Assembly (NCBI GenBank): GCA_039182125.1
Contig: JBCDCH010000034.1
Coordinates: 1 to 40,407 of the forward strand
Length of the DNA stretch: 40,407 nt
Direction of reading: 5' to 3'
DNA from: Planctomycetota bacterium
GTDB taxonomy: Bacteria > Planctomycetota > Phycisphaerae > Tepidisphaerales > Tepidisphaeraceae
This document shows, piece by piece, positions 16,644-23,314 of the stretch. The position numbers and the translations under genes are program-made. Within the stretch, counting starts at the first letter, position 1. Each line of letters starts with the position of its first letter. Under the pieces are notes generated by a model that saw only the letters and a list, made by a program, of their open reading frames with translations, was not told where the DNA came from and did no database searches.

Positions 16644-16761
16644 CTTATCCACCCTGCTGGCCTCCCAGCAGGCGGGGCTTGGCACCCTTCCGGTCACGCG
16701 GTGCGTGGTCGGTGGTTGCCGTGGTTTCGACGGGCCCGCGCCCTCCACCACTCTCGATAAG
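16644..16761 (-). promoter_or_regulatory. SAM-I (S-box) riboswitch aptamer
   Basis: The minus strand carries the conserved S-box core in order. It has the 5' P1 strand CTTATC (complement of 16756-16761), GAGAG followed by TGGTGGAGGG, GGGCCC (16732-16737), GGCAACC (16714-16720), GGGTGCCAAG (around 16678-16687), a P4 hairpin with arms at 16653-16660 and 16665-16672, and the closing P1 strand GATAAG (16644-16649). It lies upstream of the ThrC-like, secreted-protein and sulfur-carrier genes. Binding of S-adenosylmethionine should stabilise P1 and allow the downstream terminator to form, shutting the operon when methionine is plentiful. Confidence 0.93.
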
Positions 16762-16895
16762 TTCGCGCCGAAGCGGCTTGGTTGTGAGTACACGATAGCC
16801 GGGCCGGCGTTTCGATCAAGAAATCGGCGTCGAGGCGTGATTGGCCGCACTTTTGCAGATTCGCGGGCACCGTGACTCTGTTATCTTCACCACCC

Positions 16896-17318
16896 ATGCA
16901 GCCCGTCGCCCCTGGCACGAAACGCCCACGCCTGCTGATCGCAGACGATGCCGTCGCGACACGCAACGGGCTGGCCGAGCTGATGCGGCGGCGGGGGTAT
17001 CGCTCCCTCCAGGCCGCCAACGGCTCCGAGGCGATCGAGCTGCTCAAGCAAGAGTCGGTCGACGGTCTGGTGCTCGATCTGCAGATGCCAGGAACCGATG
17101 GGTTCGCTGTGTTGGACTACGTTGCCGAACATCGGCGCGGCCTACCGGTGGTGCTGCTCAGTGGATTGGCCGCCGACGAGATCCAAGACCGCATGGCCAA
17201 CCTTGCCAGCCCCAACCTGCCGCCGCTGTTTCTCAAGCCCGTCGACGCCGATCAAATGCTCGACGTGATGGAGTTGCTGCTCAGCGGCGAGCTACCGACC
17301 GACCCGTCGGCGGTTTGA
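16896..17318 (+). CDS. Stand-alone response-regulator receiver protein (CheY-like)
   Basis: One receiver domain fills this 140-residue protein. The acidic pair is in LIADDAV, the phospho-acceptor Asp in VLDLQMPG, the Ser of the switch in VVLLSG, and the Lys in LFLKPVD. There is no output domain, so it works by protein contact. The ATG at 16896 is preferred over a GTG at 16872, because an extended -10 (TGT followed by TATCTT at 16882-16887) lies just before it and would make the message leaderless or nearly so. No kinase is adjacent, so its partner is unknown. It is divergent from the SAM-riboswitch operon. Confidence 0.9.
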   Translation: MQPVAPGTKRPRLLIADDAVATRNGLAELMRRRGYRSLQAANGSEAIELLKQESVDGLVLDLQMPGTDGFAVLDYVAEHRRGLPVVLLSGLAADEIQDRMANLASPNLPPLFLKPVDADQMLDVMELLLSGELPTDPSAV

Positions 17319-17343
17319 GACCGGCCTACGATCACCCCGTCAC

Positions 17344-17431
17344 GGAGGTGTGGCAGAGTGGTTGAATGCAGCGGTCTTGAAAACCGCCGTGGCGCCCCGC
17401 GTCACCAAGGGTTCGAATCCCTTCGCCTCCG
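17344..17431 (+). tRNA. tRNA-Ser (anticodon UGA)
   Basis: The acceptor stem GGAGGTG pairs with CGCCTCC and is followed by discriminator G. The D arm is GCAGAGTGGTTGAATGC. The anticodon loop CTTGAAA gives UGA. A long variable arm (TGGCGCCCCGCGTCA), typical of serine tRNA, and the T loop GGTTCGAATCC follow. CCA is not encoded. The 3' end touches the stop codon of the glycosidase on the other strand. Confidence 0.96.
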
Positions 17432-19930
17432 CTATCGGCCGTCGAGCCAGTCGAGCGTTTCGATTCCAACCGACTCTCCCTCGGGAACGTCGGCGATGCC
17501 CATGACAATGAGATAAGCACCGCCCGGCGCGATCGACATTGCGAGCACGTCATCGTTGACGGAGAACTGGCGGCTGGTCGGTTTCACGTCGTATCCGTTG
17601 TTGTTCGTCGAGGAAGGGTCGGCCTCGATTTGGTGAACGATGGCGGTGTCGGCCGTGCCGGGGAGCGAGATCTCCACGGGGGTTGCCATGTCGATACGTC
17701 GGCTAAGCACGAGAACCGCAAACTGATCCCCGTCACGCCAGCCGTACGCCGAGACGAGCGGTACGTTCTCGCGGCGGTCGATCTTGTTGCCGTGAAACTC
17801 GAAGCCGTTGAACGATTTGGTGTGGACCGTCGGCAGCGATTCGGGCACGACCGCGAGCATGACGGCATCATCGGTGATGGCGTGGTTGTTGACCATCTCC
17901 ATCGCGAGCCAACTGACATGGGGGATCAGCGTGCCGTCGTCGGCTTGTCGGTGTGTGGACCAGTTCGGGCCGGTGCGGAGTTGGAAGAACGCCGACGGCC
18001 CGACGCCGTATGCCGCAGCGGCGCAGAACGCGTCGAGGTTCATCGTCGCGGCTGCGACCGATTTGCCGTACGCCTCCTGGATCGGGTTGAACGGTTTTTC
18101 CGCGCTCGGCAATGCGTATCCGGGCCCGCCTTCATAAATGGCCAGCTCGTATTCGACGCCGCGTCCGGCGAGGTCCGCGTGGGTCTGGGCGTGCTTCTCA
18201 AAGATCGGCAGCAACGAGCGGACGGGGAACTCCAGGGCTTCGCGGTACCCATCGGGGTTAACGGTATCGCCGCCGAGTTTGACCTTGGATTCCCATCCGC
18301 CGGCATAAGCGGTGATGCCGACGACGTCCGCCGCCGGGGCGGCTTTGACGGCAGCGGCGCCGTAGCCGTATTCGTTGGCCTGAATGAAAAAGCCACCGAG
18401 CGTGAACGTGATCTTGCCGTTGCCCGGATACGCCGGTGACCGGCGGGCCGTTTCAAACATATGCTGCGAGAACTGCCCGTACTTCTTCCCGTTGCCAATG
18501 AACGTCCACGGCCGGAACAGCGAGTTCCACGTCTCGTTGCCCATCTCAAGGTAAATCGTGTCGAACGCGTTGGTCCACGGTTCGGTTCGTCCGTGCTCGG
18601 CGCGGAGCTTGCCGTAGCCACGATCGGCCGGCCCGGCGAGATACTCCATCAGCCCGGACCATTCCGCCTCGGAAAACGACGGCGACACGACGAGCCACGG
18701 ATCGGCACCGGTCTGCTCGCACAGCCGCAGCCCGGCCGGGAGGTTGACGGTGTGCCCGGCACTCGGCCCGTTGTCGGTCCCCCAGAGCCGCGGCACTTCG
18801 CGGTCATCGCTCAGCCAGCCGTCGAGGCTCGTGCCCCACTTGGTGTTCGTATGCCCCGACCAGATCCGCAGCGTGCCGGGCTTGAATGCGGTGATCTGCT
18901 CGACCAGGTCCGGCCGCAGCGCCATCGGTTCGTTGGATACGTCATAAAAAAGCAGGTTGTCCGCCCAGAGTGTGCCGGGGCCTTCGAAGAAGAGGTAATG
19001 CTCCGACACCGGCGAGGTCGGGTCGGCCGGCGGGGCGACGAAGTCGAAGCTGAACTTCTGCCACTGATCCGTGACGTCGGTCCAGGTGTGGTTGATGCCG
19101 CGGTATTCCTGGGTGTTGCGGTAACTGACTCGGCCGCCGGGGATGCCGGTCTGTTTGAGCCAGACCTCGACGCGGTAAGTCTTCCCGGCGGTGGGGGCGT
19201 TAAAGACCGTGTTGGGGTTGCCGAACGCGAACTGGGACACACCCGCCTGTCGCCGAAGGTCGGTCGTGATTTTCAGCGAGGATTGGCCGCCGAACTCGGG
19301 TGCGGCGGTGGTGTCGTCTCGGGTGACGGTGCCATGCCCGAACGGCTTCCAAGTGTCGCGGCTTGCCGGGGTGAGGTGCTTCATCCGCGGATGCAGCTTG
19401 TCCCATGGCGGGTTCGTCGCCGAGGTCGAAACAAAGTACAGGTCGCCTTTGCGGACGGGAGGCCCCGGTTCGGTGAAGACGATCGCCCGTTCGCCCGACT
19501 CGTCGGCGAGGTACTCGGCCACGGTCCCGGTGCGGACCAGCTCGCAGCCGGCATCGTCGGTGAATCGGTAGACGCGGACGTCGGCCCCGTCGAGGAAGCC
19601 GGTGCCGATCGTCTTCCAGACGGTGGTACTCGGACCCGCGTCGTTGATCAGGCGGGTTTCGTCGCCGCCAGTCGCGGTGCCGCTGTACCGAAGCACGGTC
19701 GGCTCGAATCCCGGATCGGCGGTGAGGTTGTTGAGCAGGGCGGCGGCCTGATTCCACGCCGCATATCCGCCCGGATCGACGTTCATGCCGAACCGCTGCG
19801 GTTCGGGGTTGACGATATCGGTCGTCAGGCGCAGGCGGACCGGTTCGGCGGGGTTGGCCGAGGCCGGCTGGAGTGCGAGCGCACTCCAGATGACCATCGG
19901 CACGGCGGCGAGGGGTAGGAGTCGGGACAC
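17432..19930 (-). CDS. Large secreted clan GH-A glycoside hydrolase with internal CBM-like domain
   Basis: An 832-residue secreted enzyme. The N-terminus has a signal peptide ending ASA near residue 25; the start codon is GTG at 19930, or an ATG 11 codons later. Residues 27-130 contain RFGMNVDPGGYAAW. A jelly-roll-like insert (about residues 195-330) includes AGKTYRVEVWLKQTG and WADNLLFYDVS. The barrel follows: TLRIWSGHTNTKWG, the acid/base motif YLEMGNETWNS and a candidate nucleophile in AIYEGGPGYA. A C-terminal beta domain has the IAPGGAYLIV typical of GH51/GH30-like enzymes. The arrangement resembles GH51 arabinofuranosidases or related families, but I cannot assign one. It stands alone, its stop codon abutting tRNA-Ser. 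Confidence 0.82.
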   Translation of the reverse strand: MSRLLPLAAVPMVIWSALALQPASANPAEPVRLRLTTDIVNPEPQRFGMNVDPGGYAAWNQAAALLNNLTADPGFEPTVLRYSGTATGGDETRLINDAGPSTTVWKTIGTGFLDGADVRVYRFTDDAGCELVRTGTVAEYLADESGERAIVFTEPGPPVRKGDLYFVSTSATNPPWDKLHPRMKHLTPASRDTWKPFGHGTVTRDDTTAAPEFGGQSSLKITTDLRRQAGVSQFAFGNPNTVFNAPTAGKTYRVEVWLKQTGIPGGRVSYRNTQEYRGINHTWTDVTDQWQKFSFDFVAPPADPTSPVSEHYLFFEGPGTLWADNLLFYDVSNEPMALRPDLVEQITAFKPGTLRIWSGHTNTKWGTSLDGWLSDDREVPRLWGTDNGPSAGHTVNLPAGLRLCEQTGADPWLVVSPSFSEAEWSGLMEYLAGPADRGYGKLRAEHGRTEPWTNAFDTIYLEMGNETWNSLFRPWTFIGNGKKYGQFSQHMFETARRSPAYPGNGKITFTLGGFFIQANEYGYGAAAVKAAPAADVVGITAYAGGWESKVKLGGDTVNPDGYREALEFPVRSLLPIFEKHAQTHADLAGRGVEYELAIYEGGPGYALPSAEKPFNPIQEAYGKSVAAATMNLDAFCAAAAYGVGPSAFFQLRTGPNWSTHRQADDGTLIPHVSWLAMEMVNNHAITDDAVMLAVVPESLPTVHTKSFNGFEFHGNKIDRRENVPLVSAYGWRDGDQFAVLVLSRRIDMATPVEISLPGTADTAIVHQIEADPSSTNNNGYDVKPTSRQFSVNDDVLAMSIAPGGAYLIVMGIADVPEGESVGIETLDWLDGR

Positions 19931-20385
19931 CCCCGCCTTATCGACAACCCCGCCGATCGTCGCAACCGCTATTCCCGGCCGAGCTGCTTGCGTTCGGTTT
20001 CAGTGAAATTACGGATGCGCCATCGCCTCCCGGTGTCGCGGCTGCTACTCTATTCGCACGGCGGAGGAGAATCCGTCGGGACTCACGGCCGAGCGGCTGG
20101 CGTAGCGACATCGTTCGCAGCGAGATCCCGAACGCGAACCGCCAACATTTTCAGAACGGTCCCATTTGGGGTCGACGTACACGTTTGCCTAATCACTGGG
20201 CGAACGAGTGCTTATTTCATGCGCAGGATGCGCGCTCTCATGTGCCCGCTTTCTGGGCGAGCTTTGGTCAGATGCTACTCATCTGCGCGGCACTCCTCTC
20301 CGGGGATTGTGAGGATTTAATCAACCCGTGCCCGCCAAACCGGCATTTTGGTGTTCAATCGGCAGGCGAAGTGAAAAATGTGCGG
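19931..20385. other. Non-coding stretch with no recognised feature
   Basis: Open frames here (for example plus 19988-20320) have no ribosome binding site, no recognisable domain and unusual composition, so I do not call them. The stretch separates the leftward glycosidase from the RNA locus. A more AT-rich patch at about 20310-20400 leads into the promoter region. Confidence 0.5.
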
Positions 20386-20395
20386 CGGTTAACCG
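20386..20395. promoter_or_regulatory. 10-bp palindrome upstream of the RNA-locus promoter
   Basis: CGGTTAACCG is a perfect palindrome 14 bases upstream of the -24 element of the sigma-54-like promoter. It may be a regulator site, but it is close for a typical enhancer. Low confidence. Confidence 0.25.
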
Positions 20396-20408
20396 TTTTC
20401 TTTTCGCG

Positions 20409-20424
20409 TGGCACACGTATCGCT
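20409..20424 (+). promoter_or_regulatory. Sigma-54-like (-24/-12) promoter candidate for the hairpin-array transcript
   Basis: TGGCAC followed by a GC doublet at the exact spacing (GG, ten bases, GC; the -12 box reads TCGCT) matches the sigma-54 consensus except for one base in the -12 box. Initiation near 20435 would give one transcript covering the upstream ORF, the membrane protein and all five hairpins, ending at 21254. No enhancer-binding protein gene is in the window. Confidence 0.35.
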
Positions 20425-20457
20425 ACTAGGCCGGCGTAAGTGAAACCACGGCGGAAT

Positions 20458-20472
20458 GCTCAACAGTTGAGC
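20458..20472. promoter_or_regulatory. Inverted repeat in the leader of the small membrane protein
   Basis: GCTCAAC-A-GTTGAGC has 7-base arms around one base. On DNA it would suit a dimeric regulator. It lies just downstream of the proposed transcription start, a position where binding would block transcription. Confidence 0.35.
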
Positions 20473-20527
20473 GTCGCCAACTGCCAGCGGAAGACGGATC
20501 GAACGGCAGGGAGTAATCGAGGAGGCC

Positions 20528-20560
20528 ATGACTCGGGGCGACCCGCTCCGCCAGCCATGA
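20528..20560 (+). CDS. 10-codon upstream ORF overlapping the start of the membrane-protein gene
   Basis: The ORF encodes MTRGDPLRQP. It has the best Shine-Dalgarno of the region (GAGGAGG ending just before the ATG), whereas the main gene has none of its own. Its TGA overlaps the next ATG as ATGA, so ribosomes ending here could restart on the 73-codon gene. Its GAGGAGG is also the ideal target of the CCUCCUCC motifs encoded downstream on the same transcript, which would allow autoregulation. This is an inference from sequence only. Confidence 0.4.
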   Translation: MTRGDPLRQP

Positions 20561-20778
20561 CCACCGAAACAATCAAACGACTGTGCGTGCTCCTCGTGAG
20601 CCTTCTTATCGCAGGTTTTGTGCTTTGGAAAGGGCATTACGCGATTCCGCTCGGCTCCGCCGAGCAACCTGCGGAACGCGGATGGGAAATCTTGCCGGTG
20701 ATGACATCGTTGTTCGCACTGATGCTCACACTCACCGGACTTTCCTTCTTCGCTCGCGACCCTGACTTCAGCGAGTAG
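20557..20778 (+). CDS. Small two-helix membrane protein upstream of the hairpin array
   Basis: I do not recognise this 73-residue protein. It has two membrane helices, residues 8-24 (RLCVLLVSLLIAGFVLW region) and 47-66 (LPVMTSLFALMLTLTGLSFF), joined by a short polar loop (KGHYAIPLGSAEQPAERGW) and ending ARDPDFSE. The ATG at 20557 starts the hydrophobic part; longer frames add a polar tail with no good start. It overlaps the stop of a 10-codon ORF, and the first anti-SD hairpin unit begins 13 bases after its stop. A small ORF leading an array of CUCCUC-type RNAs resembles the ccaF1-CcsR operon of Rhodobacter, although the proteins are unrelated. It may be mainly a carrier for the RNAs. Confidence 0.6.
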   Translation: MTTETIKRLCVLLVSLLIAGFVLWKGHYAIPLGSAEQPAERGWEILPVMTSLFALMLTLTGLSFFARDPDFSE

Positions 20779-20790
20779 AACGACAAGCGA

Positions 20791-20842
20791 ACCTCCTCCG
20801 CAAAGCCGGGGTACCTCCTCCTCAGCCCCGGCTTTCTAAAAT
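20791..20842 (+). repeat. Anti-SD hairpin unit 1 (type A)
   Basis: The leader ACCTCCTCCGC is followed by stem AAAGCCGGGG / CCCCGGCTTT (20802-20811 with 20826-20835) around loop TACCTCCTCCTCAG. The tail is CTAAAAT, with no T tract. Confidence 0.85.
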
Positions 20843-20875
20843 ACGATCCCCTGCCGTTTGGGAAGGCGGTTGGGG

Positions 20876-20900
20876 CACCCGCGAGACCCGCGGGTGTTTT
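20876..20900 (+). terminator. Hairpin with short T tract between units 1 and 2
   Basis: CACCCGCG / CGCGGGTG with a 5-base loop is followed by TTTT. It is the only spacer with a terminator-like hairpin, and this spacer is also the longest (129 bases from unit to unit against 91-96). It may give partial termination, so that unit 1 is more abundant than units 2-5, or it may mark a processing site. Confidence 0.5.
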
Positions 20901-20919
20901 GAGAAATGTCTCCGAAGAG

Positions 20920-20975
20920 ACCTCCTCCGCAAGGCGGCCGACTTCCTCCTCCTCGGTCGGCCGCCTTCCAAAAAT
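20920..20975 (+). repeat. Anti-SD hairpin unit 2 (type B)
   Basis: The leader ACCTCCTCCGC is followed by a perfect 12-pair stem AAGGCGGCCGAC / GTCGGCCGCCTT (20931-20942 with 20956-20967) and loop TTCCTCCTCCTCG. The tail is CCAAAAAT. A small hairpin GTCTC-CGAA-GAGAC (20908-20921) abuts the leader. Confidence 0.85.
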
Positions 20976-21010
20976 CAGCCCGAAAGGGTGGCGGACCATC
21001 AGGTTGAAAG

Positions 21011-21064
21011 ACCTCCTCCGCAAGGCCGGGGATACCTCCTCCTCAGTCTCCGGCCTTCTAAAAC
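21011..21064 (+). repeat. Anti-SD hairpin unit 3 (type A)
   Basis: The stem AAGGCCGGGGA / TCTCCGGCCTT (21022-21032 with 21047-21057) is kept by one G-U pair in place of G-C. The loop TACCTCCTCCTCAG is identical to units 1 and 5, and the tail is CTAAAAC. Confidence 0.85.
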
Positions 21065-21102
21065 TCGAGCACCGCAAGGTGCCGCGGATTTCGGTTCAAC
21101 GA

Positions 21103-21157
21103 ACCTCCTCCGCAAAGCGGCCGGCTTCCTCCTCCTCGGCCGGCCGCTTTCCAAAAC
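21103..21157 (+). repeat. Anti-SD hairpin unit 4 (type B)
   Basis: A perfect 12-pair stem AAAGCGGCCGGC / GCCGGCCGCTTT (21114-21125 with 21139-21150) holds loop TTCCTCCTCCTCG, identical to unit 2. A small hairpin GGTTC-AAC-GAACC runs into the leader, and GCACC-GCAA-GGTGC lies in the spacer before it. Confidence 0.85.
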
Positions 21158-21198
21158 ACAGGTGCCCGAGGGCGAGCACCATGGCGTGTCCATCCCGG

Positions 21199-21254
21199 AC
21201 CTCCTCCGCAAGCGGGCGACCTACCTCCTCCTCAGGGTCGCCCGCTTCTTTTTT
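21199..21254 (+). terminator. Anti-SD hairpin unit 5 (type A), which is also the array terminator
   Basis: A perfect 12-pair stem AAGCGGGCGACC / GGTCGCCCGCTT (21210-21221 with 21236-21247) holds loop TACCTCCTCCTCAG and is followed by CTTTTTT. It is an intrinsic terminator and sets the transcribed strand of the array. Confidence 0.88.
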
Positions 21255-21315
21255 GCCCAAGCTTCTCGTCACCCACTCGACCGCCGGCGGCTCCGGCATA
21301 GACTCGCCGCACCCC

Positions 21316-21388
<73 letters not shown>

Positions 21389-21467
21389 CTTCGACGAATC
21401 CCGTTGGTGGAAGGGTTGCTGGTCTTTGAGACGGCGTCCTTTGCGGCGGGTAACGAAACGACGCTTT

Positions 21468-22652
21468 TCACTTCTCTCGTGAGACGCGCATCCAAAGCTC
21501 GGCGTCGGTGTCGTACAACCGGTTGCCGCGGGCGATGCGGTCGACGAGTTCGCCGAGGCGGGGATTGCGAGTGTCGCCGTGGTCCTTGGAGATGTCCTTG
21601 GTAACGCGGATGACCCAGTAGGGTGTGTCGTTCCACGCGCCCGGCACACGCTCGAGCCGAAGCTCGCCGTCCTCGATCCACGCGTCGTGGCTGACGAGAT
21701 AGGGGACGTGTCCCTCAGCGCGGGTCACGAGCGTGCGTCGACTCGGCGCGCCCTTGGCGTGGTCGCCGCGAAAGTTGTTGAACAGCGTCGCGAAGATGCG
21801 TCCGGCCGGATAAGCCCGGCCCGTGGCGGTATCGACCTCGGTTTGGATCGACACCATGATCGGTTGATCGACCGGCTCGACACGACCGTCGGCGTGGCGG
21901 ACTTCGACGCGGGCATTCGAACGTTTGAGGAAGTCGATGAACTGGTGCGACGCGAGCGCATCGAGTGCCGGGTTGATCAAGACCGTCAGCGCCGACGTCA
22001 GCCTGATACCGTTGCGGCCTTCCGAAAGCAAGAGCGTCGTGATATCGGGTTGGAGCGTGCGGCCGACGACGATGCCGCCCATGGAATGCCCGACGACGAA
22101 CGCCTTGGACGATGAGTTGGCGTTGGTCGCGATGAGGATGCGGAAGAGCGTCTCGCGCATGTTCAACGACGCGACGCGCTCGGCGGTGCGGCGTCGGTCG
22201 AAGAACGTTGTCTGCTGCTGCAGCGGGATGCGCGAGGTCGCGCCGCGCCAGCCGAGGTACACGCCGATCACTCGGTCGGGTGAGTCTTTGTCGCCGGACG
22301 CGAGCAAATCAGCGATCGCGGCAAGTTCTTCACGGAAGTCGACGAGATCGCCTTCCTTCTGATTCGGATCGGCGTTGTTCTTCCAACCGTGTACGAACGG
22401 CAACACGAGGATGCCACGCTCGGTCTCGGCGTTACGGCGTTCGATCAGGTCCAGCGTGTCCTCGAGCTGGTCGAGCTTCCAGAACGTGCCCTGGTCATCG
22501 AACTCGATGATCGCAAGGTCGTACGCGATGTCTCCGCCGCCATCGAGCGACACGGTCTGGAGGTACTGCTCAGGCGTTGCGTTGTAGAGCTAGTGATTGA
22601 CGCAGCCGGCGAGCATGGCCAGGCACAGGAGCAGTGCGAGTCGAGAAGTCAT
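21468..22652 (-). pseudogene. Alpha/beta-hydrolase lipoprotein gene with an in-frame TAG at codon 21
   Basis: The ATG at 22652 overlaps the stop of the channel gene as ATGA and opens a good lipoprotein signal (MTSRLALLLCLAMLAGC, lipobox Cys at residue 17). Codon 21 is TAG (22590-22592). The frame then stays open to 21468 with a clear alpha/beta hydrolase: PFVHGWKNNAD for the oxyanion side, the nucleophile elbow VVGHSMGG, and HVPYLVSHDAW with a candidate His. Only a GTG at codon 34 (22553) could restart a 361-residue cytoplasmic form. Possible explanations are a nonsense mutation, a sequencing error, amber readthrough, or true use of the GTG. It is related to lipases and esterases; the substrate is unknown. 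Confidence 0.7.
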
Positions 22653-23314
22653 GACGGTTCATCTTTGAGTGGGTCGGCGCTGGTTTGTCCGATCTGCACG
22701 CCGACGAGGCGCGCGACGACGATGGCGAGGTAGATCTGGCCGGCGGCGGCTTGGAGGGTGGTCAGCGCGTCGGCGCGGGGCGAGGCGGGGGAGATGTTGC
22801 CGTAGCCAAGGGTGGTGAGCGTGACGAAGCTGAAGCCAAGGAAGCGATCGAACCGGTCGGGCTCGGCGGCACCGGCGGGGAAGCTGAACGAGCCGGGCAC
22901 GACGCTCTCGAGCAGTGCGTAAGCCATCGCGCCGATTAGCCCGAGCAGCAGGTAGACCGACATCGCCTGGCAGATTGTGTCGGCAGTGACGCGTCGGCCG
23001 TCGAACATCGCGACCAACAGCAGCACGCCGACCACGAAGTAGAACGCCAACGTCACAAGCAGAAACACCCGCGCCGCGACATGGTTGGACGTCAACAGAA
23101 ACAACCCCTGCGAAAGGGCCGACGCGACGCCGAGACCCGCGACGACGATCAAGTGCCAACACTTCCCCGCGACCGCGAACGCACCGGCGAGCAGCGTCCC
23201 GAACAGCAGCACGTCCGCCACGCCGACACCCAACACACTCGCCTCGATGAACGGCCGAACGAACGCGATCAGGATCAACGCCGCCAACAAATAAGCAAAG
23301 CGAAACCGCGTCAC
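22649..23314 (-). CDS. Six-helix-type membrane protein with K+-channel pore (ion_trans_2)
   Basis: A 221-residue inner-membrane protein. About six hydrophobic segments are present, and a pore loop near residues 163-175 reads VTLTTLGYGNISP, with the K+ selectivity filter TLGYG. The final helix follows. The GTG at 23314 overlaps the TGA of the RND pump as GTGA, and its own TGA overlaps the next ATG, so three genes are translationally coupled. Open frame continues upstream but lies inside the pump gene and is rejected. There is no TrkA-type RCK domain. A K+ channel coupled to an RND pump is unusual; balancing membrane potential or ion flux during efflux is a guess. Confidence 0.82.
   Translation of the reverse strand: MTRFRFAYLLAALILIAFVRPFIEASVLGVGVADVLLFGTLLAGAFAVAGKCWHLIVVAGLGVASALSQGLFLLTSNHVAARVFLLVTLAFYFVVGVLLLVAMFDGRRVTADTICQAMSVYLLLGLIGAMAYALLESVVPGSFSFPAGAAEPDRFDRFLGFSFVTLTTLGYGNISPASPRADALTTLQAAAGQIYLAIVVARLVGVQIGQTSADPLKDEPS

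Larger units (their letters stand above)
20791..21254 (+). ncRNA. Array of five anti-Shine-Dalgarno hairpin RNAs
   Basis: Five related units start at 20791, 20920, 21011, 21103 and 21199. Each has a single-stranded ACCTCCTCCGC, then a GC-rich stem of 10-12 pairs, then a loop of 13-14 bases that again carries CCTCCTCCTC. ACCTCCT is the 3' tail of 16S rRNA. The stems differ in sequence but stay paired, which argues for selection on RNA structure. Only the last unit is followed by a T tract, so the plus strand is the transcribed one and the array probably forms one precursor that may be processed. CUCCUC-loop RNAs (CcsR, cuckoo family) are known in Alphaproteobacteria; I know of none described in Planctomycetota. 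The likely action is pairing with SD regions of mRNAs. Confidence 0.85.

Noticed and set aside
16872-16895. GTG start for the receiver protein
   Set aside because: The -10-like element lies inside this extension, and the ATG at 16896 fits the domain start better.
20791-21254. CRISPR array
   Set aside because: The repeated parts are self-complementary hairpins with variable stems and two loop types. Spacers are structured and unequal, and no cas gene is present.
20637-21299. Minus- and plus-strand open frames through the hairpin array, with repeated EEEV/AEEV or SSSVGR-like peptides
   Set aside because: The periodic peptides are translations of the CCTCCTCC repeats. The stems covary as RNA, and frames break between units. 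There is no ribosome site.
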